Origin: an uncultured Acetatifactor sp.
GTDB lineage: Bacteria > Bacillota > Clostridia > Lachnospirales > Lachnospiraceae
NCBI GenBank assembly: GCA_910577185.1
Contig: CAJTLR010000070.1
Span: forward strand, 1-18,990
Length of the DNA: 18,990 nucleotides
Direction: 5' to 3'
The notes under the pieces are model-generated. The model did no database searches. It was not told where the DNA came from and saw only the letters and a program-made list of their open reading frames with translations. Positions 6,801 to 15,378 of the stretch are shown here, one piece after another. Numbering within the stretch: the first letter of the stretch is position 1; the number at the start of each line of letters is the position of its first letter. The translations under genes and the position numbers were made by a program.

Positions 6801-7772
6801 CTACATGCTCTTTTTTGATAATCGTCTTCCATAAAAAAAATATCTGCAGAAATGATATAATTTATTAAAATACTGTCTGAAGTATATTTTCAGCCTGTAC
6901 AATATACTTTTCGAATAAAATATGTCTCTGTAAGGCGCCTTTCGCAGTTCACCATATCTTTCGGCAAAAAGCAGACTTAAATATTGATTCTTCAGAATCA
7001 GGTTCTCCAGGATATCCTTATACCTGAATTCCGTATACTTATTCACTTCTTCCAGCATATCTGATATTCCCTCATACACAGATGCCGTTCTCCTCATATC
7101 CAGTCTGTTGCGCATTGTCCAGGATTCCGCAACATTCATCCGGTAAACAGACATACTATCATTCAAAAACCTTACCTTTCCGGACAAAGTCAGGAATATT
7201 GCCAGCTGATAATCACCTACGCCGCTGACTTTCCCATAAAAATCAGGTTTTATCCCTGCATATTCCATCCGATACATTAAAGAGGAGGTATGATAGCTAA
7301 AACTCCCTCCCTGAACGGCTTCCTCAAATAAAATATCCTCATCACATAAATGAGAATACATTTCTTCTTCACGGCCTGTCACCATATCCTTTTTTGTTGT
7401 ATTATGTACACATGCAACATATTCCGGATTATGATCCAGAAAATCTGCCTGCCGTTGTAATTTTAAAGGATCCGTCCAATAATCGTCCCCTTCACACACT
7501 GCGATATATTCTCCTGTCATTTTGGGGAGTATATATGTTGCAAGTATTTTTATCCCTTTTGCATACTGATTTTCCTGTTGATATATGGGCTTTATGATAT
7601 CCGGATACTTATGGGCATATTCCTCAATAATTTGGGGAGTGGCATCCGTTGATGCGTCATCATGTACAAAGACTTCATATTTAAAATCAGTTTTCTGATT
7701 CACAAATCCATTCAATGCAGATCGAATGTATTTTTCATGATTATAGGCCAAACAGAAAACGGACACTTTCAC
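6801..7772 (-). CDS. Glycosyltransferase family 2
   Basis: A 323-residue GT-A fold enzyme. The N-terminus MKVSVFCLAYNHEKYI and VFVHDDASTDAT (D38, D39) bind the nucleotide. EGDDYWTDP (D96, D97) is the metal-binding DXD-like motif, and GVGDYQL near residue 186 is a candidate for the catalytic-base region. It would transfer a sugar to the lipid-linked repeat unit on the cytoplasmic side. The C-terminus is aromatic and basic (YFRQYFNKLYHFCRYFFYGRR), suggesting peripheral membrane attachment. The start codon is GTG, with GGAGG 8 nt upstream, and it overlaps the stop of the preceding polymerase-like gene by 4 nt, indicating translational coupling. Donor sugar and linkage cannot be predicted. Confidence 0.88.
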   Translation of the reverse strand: MKVSVFCLAYNHEKYIRSALNGFVNQKTDFKYEVFVHDDASTDATPQIIEEYAHKYPDIIKPIYQQENQYAKGIKILATYILPKMTGEYIAVCEGDDYWTDPLKLQRQADFLDHNPEYVACVHNTTKKDMVTGREEEMYSHLCDEDILFEEAVQGGSFSYHTSSLMYRMEYAGIKPDFYGKVSGVGDYQLAIFLTLSGKVRFLNDSMSVYRMNVAESWTMRNRLDMRRTASVYEGISDMLEEVNKYTEFRYKDILENLILKNQYLSLLFAERYGELRKAPYRDIFYSKSILYRLKIYFRQYFNKLYHFCRYFFYGRRLSKKSM

Positions 7773-8986
7773 GTTTTTATCCTCCAGCTATTCACAAAGC
7801 GTTTTATGATCTGTCTCAAATTACCCGGGGTTTTACTTTCCATATCAGGTTCTGGCTGTCTGTACTGTATACAGCCAACCGTTACATACGCCACTATCCA
7901 GAAATAGGTAATGTCAAACCAGTGAGAGGTCAGTAATTCAAGCAGGCAGAATCCTATTATCCCAAAAACATACCAATTATTCTTAACCAGTCTGAGCATA
8001 AAATATATTGTTGCCGCTACCGAAAGAATCCCCATCTCTATATAGATCATTGGCAAATCCATCTCCATGTTTTTAAAACCAACTGTAGAAGACATAAAGC
8101 CAACGCTCCTGAAATCCCCTTCCAATACTAATTGGATAAACCATGAACGGCCCATTGAAAATATATCTATAACTGTTCTGTTTATTTCTATTCCGAAATA
8201 TTTAAAGAGCAGTTTTGCCACATTTCCCAGCATCAGCTGTATATACAGGATACTAAATATGAAAATAATGACCCCCAGCATTCTCAAAAGCCATTTGGGC
8301 ATTTCCTTCCATTTTGAAACCATACCTCCAAATAAAAGTAATACAACCGCATATAAAACCATAATTCTTTTAAATGTCAGAATTGTAAATAATACACTCA
8401 GAAAAGTGAACAGCTTATTTTTTCGAAAATAGCAAAAGAATAAACAAAATCCCATGGCCGCCGGTGAAAAAAAATTAGACTCAAATGGAGAATAGGAGTC
8501 CACAAAACTGACAGAACAAAAATTCCCGATGGAGAGATCTCCCACATGGGCCGCCACATATCCTGCAAACATAAAACAAAGGGATATCGCCATAACACGA
8601 TATATATCATCAAATTCCATAACATTTAATATCACAAAGGCAGTGAAGACAGGAATAAGAAGCCGGATCAGCCCCTTTATTGTTGCGGTTTCAAATCCCT
8701 GGTTTTTTAGCATTTCATAAACCGAAAGTACCGCAAACGTAACCGTAAGCCAGATTATGCTCTTTAATTCATCTATAAATACACTTTTTATTGTTCTTTT
8801 TCCCGAAAAACAATACAACTCCATCAGAAAAAGCAAAACCATTCCTGCCAGAAAAGCATTTTTTAAAAAGACCATCATCCCTCTGTTCCATTGAACTTCC
8901 CTGATATAGTTATCCAGCGTATGTAAAAAAAATAAGAAAAATAACAAAATAAAATTGAAACGTTTCATATTCCGCACTGAATTCAT
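7769..8986 (-). CDS. Polymerase-like polytopic membrane protein (Wzy/EpsG-like)
   Basis: A 405-residue protein, mostly hydrophobic, with about ten or more predicted membrane segments and short basic loops. It lacks the clear WGWGxDNF/HNxYLE signature of the Wzy_C family, but has the general layout of capsule polymerases, including FKRIMVLYAVVLL, SMGRSWFIQLVLEGDFRSVGF and a late hydrophilic loop before the last helices. The position among glycosyltransferase genes supports a role as repeat-unit polymerase; an acyltransferase or transport role is not excluded. The ATG at 8986 follows the GT4 stop by 6 nt with only a modest purine-rich site. An in-frame ATG 18 nt further in is possible. The stop overlaps the next gene by 4 nt. 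Confidence 0.6.
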   Translation of the reverse strand: MNSVRNMKRFNFILLFFLFFLHTLDNYIREVQWNRGMMVFLKNAFLAGMVLLFLMELYCFSGKRTIKSVFIDELKSIIWLTVTFAVLSVYEMLKNQGFETATIKGLIRLLIPVFTAFVILNVMEFDDIYRVMAISLCFMFAGYVAAHVGDLSIGNFCSVSFVDSYSPFESNFFSPAAMGFCLFFCYFRKNKLFTFLSVLFTILTFKRIMVLYAVVLLLFGGMVSKWKEMPKWLLRMLGVIIFIFSILYIQLMLGNVAKLLFKYFGIEINRTVIDIFSMGRSWFIQLVLEGDFRSVGFMSSTVGFKNMEMDLPMIYIEMGILSVAATIYFMLRLVKNNWYVFGIIGFCLLELLTSHWFDITYFWIVAYVTVGCIQYRQPEPDMESKTPGNLRQIIKRFVNSWRIKT

Positions 8987-8992
8987 TTCCGC

Positions 8993-10069
8993 TTACCCCG
9001 TATATAATTCCATCAGTCTCCGGCTTTCACAGCTGATGTCATAATCCTGAAAACGATCCTTGTCTATGCTTCTTCCTGACTTCTGTGCATTGAAATATGT
9101 TTTTAAAACTTCATCTGCCCAGACCGCATCCGTTTCATTCAGGTTTAAAAATTTCAGCGATTCCATCAGTTTAATCTCATTTGAAATCACATCCGAAAGT
9201 ACGATTGGAAGTCCCGCCGCCTGCGCTTCCACCAGAACAACCGGTAATCCTTCCCATTTTGAGGGAAAAACCAACACGTCCATTGCCTGAAGTAAATTTT
9301 CAACATCATTCCGCATTCCCGCAAAGATTACCTTGTCAGATATTCCATGATCCCCTGCCCAGGCCTCTGCCTGCTGCTTTTTTTCGCCTTCCCCTATAAG
9401 AAGCAGTTTTGCCTCTTTTTTTGACAATAGCTCCCTGAATATCCCCATTAGTTTTATGTGGTTTTTCTGTTCATTGAACTGTCCCACATGTCCGACTAAC
9501 AAGATGCTGTCGCTGACTCCAAATAATTTCCGGTATTTTTCTCTTTCCCGGGCATTATATTGAAATCTTTTGATATCTATTGCATTATGCAAAACAATAA
9601 ACTGATTCCTTCCAAACAGCCAGCTGCCTGCCAGCCCGGAACATGCCGCGGCGGCAGTATAAGAATTTTTAAAAAATGGCAGGAGCATTTCGTTTACCAG
9701 CCGATGACTGCACTTTGTATTGTGACAATGTGCAATTCGTTTCGGAATTCCATTTGTTTCTGCCAGACGTAACTCTAATACCATGGTAGCAGAATTTCCG
9801 TGCACATGAATCACATCGTATTGTTCCTTTTTCATAAGTTCAGACAATTGGCGGATATACCCTCCCAAATTCTTTTTTCTGTTTTTTAATATGATGACAT
9901 TACACCCAATTTCCTGAAACCGTTCCATAATGTTATGGTCCAGTATGATGGTGCCTATGATATCAATCTGAAAATCATCATATGATAAACAACCAAGAAA
10001 ATTTAACATATGCGTCGTTATTCCGCCCAGTCCCAGCCCCGCGGTGTTCACCACCAAAATTTTTCTCAT
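8993..10069 (-). CDS. Glycosyltransferase family 4
   Basis: A 358-residue GT-B fold enzyme. The N-terminal half has the Gly-rich loop NTAGLGLGGITTHMLNFL (about 8-25) and DVIHVHGNSA. The C-terminal nucleotide-binding half has VGHVGQFNEQKNH, LLLIGEGEKK and the EX7E signature PSKWEGLPVVLVEAQAAGLP (E273 and E281). It would act as a retaining transferase adding a sugar to the growing lipid-linked oligosaccharide, similar to EpsF/Cps GT4 enzymes. The ATG has GGGAGA about 5 nt upstream. It lies 24 nt after a GT2 gene and 6 nt before a polymerase-like gene. Donor and acceptor are unknown. Confidence 0.9.
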   Translation of the reverse strand: MRKILVVNTAGLGLGGITTHMLNFLGCLSYDDFQIDIIGTIILDHNIMERFQEIGCNVIILKNRKKNLGGYIRQLSELMKKEQYDVIHVHGNSATMVLELRLAETNGIPKRIAHCHNTKCSHRLVNEMLLPFFKNSYTAAAACSGLAGSWLFGRNQFIVLHNAIDIKRFQYNAREREKYRKLFGVSDSILLVGHVGQFNEQKNHIKLMGIFRELLSKKEAKLLLIGEGEKKQQAEAWAGDHGISDKVIFAGMRNDVENLLQAMDVLVFPSKWEGLPVVLVEAQAAGLPIVLSDVISNEIKLMESLKFLNLNETDAVWADEVLKTYFNAQKSGRSIDKDRFQDYDISCESRRLMELYTG

Positions 10070-10093
10070 CCCATCTCCCTGCTTTTCCCTTCT

Positions 10094-11038
10094 CTATATC
10101 ACTTTTGTACTGTCAGCGTTCATTTCCCATAATACCACTTGTTTTCTACAGCCATCCCATATCCCTCTGACAGTTGCCCTCAAAACTGTAAGTTTTTGCC
10201 GGGCTCTCATGATACTTGGCAGCATAAAAGAAAATATAAATCCTATATAATTTTTGCAATTATAGCACTCATATCCCACAGAACCATACTTTTTCATTTT
10301 TTTATTGACATATATGATGTTCCTGTTTGTGTAGTACACCCTCATAGGACTGACATACTTTTTATAGGAAAATTTTGCTATGTTTTCAATATGCAGACAT
10401 TTACTCAGCCAAATCCAGAACTGTTGTTTTTTATATGATTTGGGCACGATCTTTCCAAATTCCTGATCCAGAACAAACTCGTTTAAACGTAATATTTTAT
10501 ATCCGGAAACGGTTAACCGCTTACAAAACTCATTGTCCACCAGATCAATAAACATCCATTCATCAAATCCTCCGATTTTTTTCCATGCCATTACAGATGT
10601 ACAGCTGGCGGAGGTAATACAGGCATCTATGTATTCATACACCGGATCCTTCTTCACCGTCATATATGCCCGGCGTTTATCGATTACCTGCGGACAGACA
10701 ATGCCAATTTGAATCCCCTTGTCAATTACTTCCCCATATTTTTCAATCATCCCTCCGGGCAGCACAGAGTCCTGATCCATTGTAATAACCCATTCATATC
10801 CATCCTTTTCTGCCATTAGGAAAATCTGGTTCAGGGCATACGCAATTCCCTTATTTTCATGCTCTGTCTTATAAACCACCGATTCCGGAAATTCTATATC
10901 TGCCTTGTTTACACTATTGTCAAATATATATATTTTATCTGCCTGAATCATCAGTGCATTCAGACATTCCCTAAAACGCAGTATATTATCCGGTTCAAAT
11001 AAAACCATTCCCACAGCAATTTTTCTGTCACCAGCCAT
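10094..11038 (-). CDS. Glycosyltransferase family 2, rhamnosyltransferase-like
   Basis: A 314-residue enzyme with the pattern of the RfbF/WbbL-type rhamnosyltransferase branch of GT2. The features are VGMVLFEPDNILRF at the N-terminus, YIFDNSVN (D40), HENKGIAYALNQ (about 60-71), the metal motif TMDQDS (D88, D90) and a later FIDLVDNEFCKRL that matches the acceptor/base region. The C-terminal part is basic and hydrophobic (NYIGFIFSFMLPSIMRARQKL), fitting membrane association. The family often transfers L-rhamnose, but the donor is inferred from resemblance only, and no dTDP-rhamnose genes lie in this window. The ATG follows GGAGAG by about 9 nt. Spacing to neighbours is 18 and 24 nt, consistent with one transcript. 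Confidence 0.85.
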   Translation of the reverse strand: MAGDRKIAVGMVLFEPDNILRFRECLNALMIQADKIYIFDNSVNKADIEFPESVVYKTEHENKGIAYALNQIFLMAEKDGYEWVITMDQDSVLPGGMIEKYGEVIDKGIQIGIVCPQVIDKRRAYMTVKKDPVYEYIDACITSASCTSVMAWKKIGGFDEWMFIDLVDNEFCKRLTVSGYKILRLNEFVLDQEFGKIVPKSYKKQQFWIWLSKCLHIENIAKFSYKKYVSPMRVYYTNRNIIYVNKKMKKYGSVGYECYNCKNYIGFIFSFMLPSIMRARQKLTVLRATVRGIWDGCRKQVVLWEMNADSTKVI

Positions 11039-11056
11039 CTGTTTTTCTCTCCGGTA

Positions 11057-11554
11057 TTACAGCCACATTTGACTGACCATTTTTTCTAACGCATCATTAA
11101 ATTTTTGATTGCCGCTTTTTAATCCATTTTTCAAAGCAGGAACCATTTCTTCGTAATTCTCAATCACGTCTCCCAGCCCGTCAATCTCTTCCACTAAAAT
11201 AATATTTCCCATCCGCTCTCTGACTATCCTGCAAAACTCCACCTGATGGTCGTTAACATGTTCCCCAAATCGTTTCTGCCTTGGTACTACAATGGGTATC
11301 TTTCCTTCCCGGAGCGGCGCAATGAAACTTGCAGGCCCCCCATGGGTAATCACAATTCTTGCTTCCTTTATATATCTGTCCATATCCTGACAGGAAAGCA
11401 GTCTGCTCCATTGACAATGCTCCGGTTCGTAGCTGCTGAATCCGGTCTGTGCCATCACATCATCTTTCAAAACCATATTTTCCCGTAACCGGTCTATTTC
11501 CGCAAGTAACCGGTCAAACTGTTGTTCATGTGTTCCCACTGTTACAAATATCAT
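11057..11554 (-). CDS. Alg13/Cps14G-like glycosyltransferase catalytic subunit
   Basis: A 165-residue protein corresponding to the C-terminal, donor-binding half of a GT28-type GT-B enzyme. It begins MIFVTVGTHEQQFDRLL, the hallmark of the Alg13/Cps14G/PssE group. It also carries VITHGGPASFIAPLREGKIP (about 69-88), the UDP-sugar binding loop, and HVNDHQVEF. In streptococcal capsules this kind of subunit works with an Alg14-like partner as a beta-1,4-galactosyl- or glucosyltransferase adding the second sugar. The partner is encoded immediately upstream, so the two probably form one membrane-bound enzyme. The ATG has GGAG 8 nt upstream. The 76-nt gap from the partner gene is longer than others in this group. 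Confidence 0.87.
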   Translation of the reverse strand: MIFVTVGTHEQQFDRLLAEIDRLRENMVLKDDVMAQTGFSSYEPEHCQWSRLLSCQDMDRYIKEARIVITHGGPASFIAPLREGKIPIVVPRQKRFGEHVNDHQVEFCRIVRERMGNIILVEEIDGLGDVIENYEEMVPALKNGLKSGNQKFNDALEKMVSQMWL

Positions 11555-11630
11555 TCATAATCTCCTGACACGCAATGATACGTCCATGACACTGCCAATC
11601 ATAAAAACCCTGTCCCTTTGCCTTCTCTTT

Positions 11631-12080
11631 TCAAAAGATACTTCCCAGGTTCAAAGCCTTCGGATATACCTTTTTCAGTTCTTCCCACTGCACAATAAAC
11701 CGGTCTGTAATAGGATATACCATTTTTCCGGTCATCGTAGGTTTATCTATGCGGTCAAAAACCTCTATATATATCAGTTTCGCCCCCATTAGCTTTCCTA
11801 TATAAAAGAAGGGGACAGCTACCGCCGCGCCGGATGAAATAATCAGATCCGGCTTTTCCCTCCGTATCAGCTTCCATGCAAATCTTGTATTGAGCAGCAG
11901 TGCCTTTAAACTTCTGTTCGTTGGATAATGGCAGAAATACAATTTCTCCCCCTGCAGCAGACTTCTGGCATCTTCCTTATCAAACGTAACCCAGAACCGC
12001 TCTTTTCCTTTCCAAAAAGGTTTTAACATATACAAATGTGTCAAATGTCCTCCTGATGAACCTACCATACATATTTTCAT
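11631..12080 (-). CDS. Alg14/Cps14F-like glycosyltransferase partner subunit
   Basis: A 149-residue protein equal to the N-terminal, acceptor-side half of a split GT-B enzyme. It has MKICMVGSSGGHLTHLYML (G7-H12 loop), the helix KPDLIISSGAAVAVPFFYIGKLMGAKLIYIE and the closing RFIVQWEELKKVYPKA typical of Alg14/Cps14F/PssD. These subunits anchor the Alg13-like catalytic subunit to the membrane and present the lipid-linked acceptor. The Alg13-like gene follows 76 nt downstream. The ribosome binding site is poor (a G-run 6-7 nt upstream of the ATG). It is the first gene of the AT-rich half of the cluster, 77 nt after the aminotransferase gene, at the apparent composition break. Confidence 0.87.
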   Translation of the reverse strand: MKICMVGSSGGHLTHLYMLKPFWKGKERFWVTFDKEDARSLLQGEKLYFCHYPTNRSLKALLLNTRFAWKLIRREKPDLIISSGAAVAVPFFYIGKLMGAKLIYIEVFDRIDKPTMTGKMVYPITDRFIVQWEELKKVYPKALNLGSIF

Positions 12081-12157
12081 GCATCGCCCCCACTCTCATA
12101 TCCGGCACTCCCATGCTGCGTCACTGCTTCTTCAGGCTCTGTGTTTCTTCTGCCATA

Positions 12158-13267
12158 TTAAACTCTGCAGTCCAGAATGATCCTGCAGATCCGGTCCACG
12201 TCCTCCAGCGCCAGGTCCGCATAGAGCGGCAGCGTCAGGATGCGCCTGGAAACATGCAGCGCCACCGGCGTCTGCCCCGCGTCGTATTTCCCACGGAAGC
12301 ACGAAAACGTGTTTGTCAGGGGATAGAAGTATTTCCTGGCACAGATCCCCTTTTCCAGAAGCCTCCCGTACACCTCCCCCCGGCTTGCACCGAACTGCCT
12401 TTCCTCGAACAGCACCGGGAAATAGGCATAGTTGGGTTCCACGTCCCCCTGCACGGCGTTCAGCACCAGTCCCTCCACGCCTTCCAGGTTCCCCCGGTAC
12501 CTCTCCCACACCTTCCTCCTCTTCCCGATTTCCTCCCCCACGTGCCTCAGGTTGCACAGCCCCATGGCCGCGCAGAACTCGTTCATCTTCGCGTTGGCCC
12601 CAACGCCGCTCACCTCCTCCGGTCCCCGGATCCCGAAGTTCTTCAGCTCGTACAGGGCCTCCCCAAGCCTCCCGTCACGGAAGCAGGACGCCCCTCCCTC
12701 TATGCTGTTGAACACCTTGGTGGCGTGGAAGCTGAAGCACGAGGCGTCCCCGAAGCTGCCGATCCCCCTCCCCCTGTAGGTCTCCCCGAAGGCGTGGGCC
12801 GCGTCATACACCACCTTCAGCTCGTATTTGCGGGCTATCCTCTCCACCTCCTCCACGTCGCACACGTTTCCGTACACGTGCACCGGCATCACCGCGCAGG
12901 TCCGGTCCGTGACCAGGCCCTCCAGCCTCCCCGGGTCCATGGTGTACGTCACCGGGTCTATGTCGCAGAACACCGGCTCCAGGCCGTTTCGCACTATGGC
13001 ATGGGTGGTGGAGGCAAAGGTGAAGGGCGTGGTGATGACCTCCCCCTGCAGGTTCATGGCCTGCAGCGTCAGCTCCAGCGCCATGTGGCCGTTTGACAGC
13101 AGCTCCACGTTCTCCACGCCCAGGTATTCCCGCAGGCCCTCCTGCAGCTCCCGGTGCTTCACGCCCATGTTCGTCAGCCACCGGGAGTCCCAGATTTCCC
13201 TGATTTCCTCCATGTACTCCCCGAATTCCGGCATGGATGACCGGGTGACCATTATTTTTTCTTCCAT
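12158..13267 (-). CDS. DegT/DnrJ/EryC1/StrS sugar aminotransferase
   Basis: A 369-residue PLP enzyme of the sugar aminotransferase family. The features are RWLTNMGVKHRELQEGLREYL at the N-terminus, SNGHMALELTLQA (about 58-70, phosphate-binding), VVYDAAHAFG (D155 contacts the pyridine nitrogen) and the Schiff-base lysine K184 in SFHATKVFNSIEGG. Such enzymes transfer an amino group to a 3- or 4-keto-6-deoxy nucleotide sugar. The HATK-type active site is reminiscent of enzymes making 4-amino-4,6-dideoxy sugars, but the position is not certain. Acyltransferase genes directly upstream suggest later N- or O-acylation. I chose the ATG at 13267 because GGAGG stands 8 nt before it and the family N-terminus then aligns; longer in-frame starts would overlap the upstream gene and lack a site. 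Confidence 0.9.
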   Translation of the reverse strand: MEEKIMVTRSSMPEFGEYMEEIREIWDSRWLTNMGVKHRELQEGLREYLGVENVELLSNGHMALELTLQAMNLQGEVITTPFTFASTTHAIVRNGLEPVFCDIDPVTYTMDPGRLEGLVTDRTCAVMPVHVYGNVCDVEEVERIARKYELKVVYDAAHAFGETYRGRGIGSFGDASCFSFHATKVFNSIEGGASCFRDGRLGEALYELKNFGIRGPEEVSGVGANAKMNEFCAAMGLCNLRHVGEEIGKRRKVWERYRGNLEGVEGLVLNAVQGDVEPNYAYFPVLFEERQFGASRGEVYGRLLEKGICARKYFYPLTNTFSCFRGKYDAGQTPVALHVSRRILTLPLYADLALEDVDRICRIILDCRV

Positions 13268-13296
13268 CTCTGTTTCCTCCGGCTGCATGCTGTCCG

Positions 13297-14016
13297 TCAT
13301 CCTTCCCTGAGGCTGCCGGAAATGCCTTCCATCCATTCCAGTACTTCCTCCGAAATGTCACTGCCTGCCAGCCTCCCCATGTTTTCCGTTATAACCTCCT
13401 CGGGCCAGTCCCACCATTTGATGTCCAGGAGTCTTTTTATAAAATGGCCGGGACACCTGTAGCCGATAATCCTGGCCGGGACGCCTGCCACGACCGCGTA
13501 TGCGGGGACGTCCCGGGTCACAACTGCCCCACCACCCACCACGGCGCCGTCACCAACCTTTACCCTGTGCAGGACCTGTGCCCCGGCCGCGATCCACACG
13601 TCACTGCCGATTTCACAGTAACCGCCGCACATGTCCACGTCTCCCAGTTTTCCCCCGCCCCTGCGCATCTGGTCAAGCCTGAATGCCGGTACCGTGGTCA
13701 CCCTGCGGTAGTCATGGTCAAATCCCCCTATGTCCACGTTGCGGGCCAGGGAACAGAATGCGCCAATGCGCGAAAAGTTCACCGTGGTGTTGATGCCCGC
13801 ATAGGTGTACCTGCCCACCACGCTGTCATTGACATAGCACCTCCGGTTTATCACCACGTTGTTTCCAAGGCGGCACCTCTCGACTGTCGTGTCGTCACCC
13901 ACCGAGCATCCGGCACCCAGCACGGTTTTTTCCACCACGGCATTGCGGAAGATTTTTACCGGGCCCATGTCCGAGTCCCTGACCAGCGCGGTTTCATGTA
14001 TAAAACTTCCTTCCAT
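13297..14016 (-). CDS. Left-handed beta-helix (hexapeptide) acyltransferase, CatB-like
   Basis: A 239-residue protein with repeated hexapeptide turns along most of its length, for example AVVEKTVLGAGCSVGDDTTV, VVGRYTYAGINTTV and GSDVWIAAGAQVLHRVKVGDGAVVGGGAVV. It ends with the conserved VPAYAVVAGVPARIIGYRC. The loop GGFDHDYRRVTTVPAF has H101 where CatB/VatA-type acyltransferases place the catalytic histidine. It would use an acyl-CoA, usually acetyl-CoA, to acylate a sugar or amino sugar, acting as a trimer. It starts immediately after the GNAT stop (TAG then ATG) with GGGGAGG 6 nt upstream, so translation is coupled. Substrate is inferred from the neighbouring sugar aminotransferase. Confidence 0.88.
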   Translation of the reverse strand: MEGSFIHETALVRDSDMGPVKIFRNAVVEKTVLGAGCSVGDDTTVERCRLGNNVVINRRCYVNDSVVGRYTYAGINTTVNFSRIGAFCSLARNVDIGGFDHDYRRVTTVPAFRLDQMRRGGGKLGDVDMCGGYCEIGSDVWIAAGAQVLHRVKVGDGAVVGGGAVVTRDVPAYAVVAGVPARIIGYRCPGHFIKRLLDIKWWDWPEEVITENMGRLAGSDISEEVLEWMEGISGSLREG

Positions 14017-14586
14017 CTATGCCTCCCCGTCCTTCCAGTAGCCGTTCTGTTCCACAAGTGCCTCGTAGTCGCTCCTCAGGCATCCCATCATCACCACGTC
14101 CACATATTTTCCCCCCTTGTAGACTGCCTCCCGCAGGGTTCCCTCCACCCTGAATCCCACTTTTTCACACACCCTCAGGGATGCGCCATTGTAGGCAAGG
14201 GCACTGCCGTTGATCCGGTTCAGCCGCAGTTCCCCGAACGCATACCTCATGAGGGTCATCCAGGCATCCGTGGCGAGTCCCCTTGTCCTGATCTCCTTTT
14301 TTGCTATCCGCATTCCCAGCCCGCTTGCCACGCCGTTTTTCCAGTCAATGTCCCGGAGCCCTATCATGCCCACCGCGCCGTCTGCCTCCGTCACTATGGT
14401 GTAGCGCAGCCTGTCCAGCCCGTTCTCGCACCCCAGGAACCATTTCTCCTGGTCCTTCCTGGAAACCGGGAACGCCCAGCCCACAATCATTTTCTCGTAG
14501 TCCGGGCTGTTTGTCAGTTCCCGGAGCATCTCCGTGTCCTCCTCCTCGACGGCACGCAGGACAACCTTCCTTCCATGCAGTTCCAT
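14017..14586 (-). CDS. GNAT-family N-acyltransferase (RimJ/RimL-like)
   Basis: A 189-residue GNAT domain. It shows the N-terminal VVLRAVEEEDTEMLREL strand-helix, the central YTIVTEADGAVGMIGLRDIDWKNGVASGLGMRI sheet and the acyl-CoA pyrophosphate loop RTRGLATDAW (about 100-109). It ends with the typical NGASLRVCEKVGFRVEGTLRE. RimJ/L-like members in polysaccharide clusters often N-acylate amino sugars, as PseH does, and that is the most likely role here. The acyl donor could be acetyl-CoA or the product related to the CoA-ester lyase encoded just upstream. The gene starts 1 nt after that lyase, with GGAGG 8 nt before the ATG, and abuts the hexapeptide acyltransferase gene. Confidence 0.87.
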   Translation of the reverse strand: MELHGRKVVLRAVEEEDTEMLRELTNSPDYEKMIVGWAFPVSRKDQEKWFLGCENGLDRLRYTIVTEADGAVGMIGLRDIDWKNGVASGLGMRIAKKEIRTRGLATDAWMTLMRYAFGELRLNRINGSALAYNGASLRVCEKVGFRVEGTLREAVYKGGKYVDVVMMGCLRSDYEALVEQNGYWKDGEA

Positions 14587-14587
14587 G

Positions 14588-15376
14588 CTATATCCCTCCG
14601 TTTTCCCTTAAAATTCTCCTGAACCTCTCTATATGCATCCTTTCGTAAGGCCTTCCCCCGAAAACCAGGACCGCCTGCCCGCAGTTCTCGTATTCCTGCA
14701 CGATTTCCCGCAGTTTCCCCAGGTCCTCCCTGGAAAATGCGGCGTTTATGTATCCCACGTGTTTCGGGTGTATGGAAAGCTTGCCGTCAAACCCCAGTTC
14801 CACGGCATTGTCCACCTCTGCCGTGAATGCATCCCAGTCCCCGGTCTGGAAGCTGGGAGTGTCATACACTGTTTTTCCGTACGCCCTGGCATATGTCACC
14901 AGCCTGTTCTTCTGGTAGGAGAGGTTCTGGAACCTGTTCCCCATGTTTACGGCTGCAGTGTAGTCCTCCGCCCCGAACGCAAGGCCGTCAACCCAGTTCT
15001 CCTCCGCAATGGAAGGAAGCCGTACCAGCCCTTTCGGAGTCTCTATCAGGGCCATTACACTGTGTTCCTCCCATATTTTCCTTCCCTCCAGGTATTCCCC
15101 GCCGTCCTCAAATTTCGGCAGCATAAAACCAAGCCCGGCAAACTTTCCGAGCCTTTCCGCCTCCTCCATGTAATTTTCCTTGTTCAGCCGTACAAACAGG
15201 GTCCTGTCCCCCCGTCCCGGCTGTTCCAGGAAATGCACGGCATTTGCCAGCGCCTCCCCCTTCTCCTCCCGCCTTATGGAATCCTCCAGGTCAATGACAT
15301 AGCCATCCGCCTCGAAACCGCTTATTTTGCCAAGCATCTTTTCCCTTGCCGGGACAAACAGCAGACTGTGTACCAT
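14588..15376 (-). CDS. CoA-ester lyase, citrate lyase beta (CitE)/HpcH-HpaI family
   Basis: A 262-residue TIM-barrel protein of the CitE-like family, slightly short of the usual 270-300. Landmarks are SLLFVPAREKML, YVIDLEDSIRREEK (about 26-39), the CoA/carboxylate contact R63 in LFVRLN, the metal ligands E112 in ALIETP and D138 in FGAEDY, and the closing FDGKLSIHPKHV. Members make or cleave beta-hydroxyacyl-CoA compounds such as malyl- or citramalyl-CoA. A citrate-lyase role is unlikely because no alpha or gamma subunit is nearby. Placed between a PLP enzyme and two acyltransferases, it may supply an unusual acyl group for a sugar. The ATG at 15376 has GGAG 8 nt upstream and follows the previous stop by 2 nt; the longer reading frame upstream is rejected. 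Confidence 0.85.
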   Translation of the reverse strand: MVHSLLFVPAREKMLGKISGFEADGYVIDLEDSIRREEKGEALANAVHFLEQPGRGDRTLFVRLNKENYMEEAERLGKFAGLGFMLPKFEDGGEYLEGRKIWEEHSVMALIETPKGLVRLPSIAEENWVDGLAFGAEDYTAAVNMGNRFQNLSYQKNRLVTYARAYGKTVYDTPSFQTGDWDAFTAEVDNAVELGFDGKLSIHPKHVGYINAAFSREDLGKLREIVQEYENCGQAVLVFGGRPYERMHIERFRRILRENGGI

Positions 15377-15378
15377 GG

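Noticed and set aside
12038..13096. Long plus-strand open frame (about 350 codons) opposite the DegT aminotransferase gene
   Set aside because: It is antisense to a gene with clear catalytic motifs; the translation is Pro/His/Arg-rich with no domain, as expected in GC-rich DNA.
13268..13336. Longer start for the DegT aminotransferase
   Set aside because: The extra residues overlap the hexapeptide acyltransferase gene, and only the ATG at 13267 has a well-spaced GGAGG.
13444..14622. Long plus-strand open frame (about 390 codons) opposite the two acyltransferase genes
   Set aside because: It is a shadow of two well-supported minus-strand genes, with no recognisable domain and low-complexity composition.
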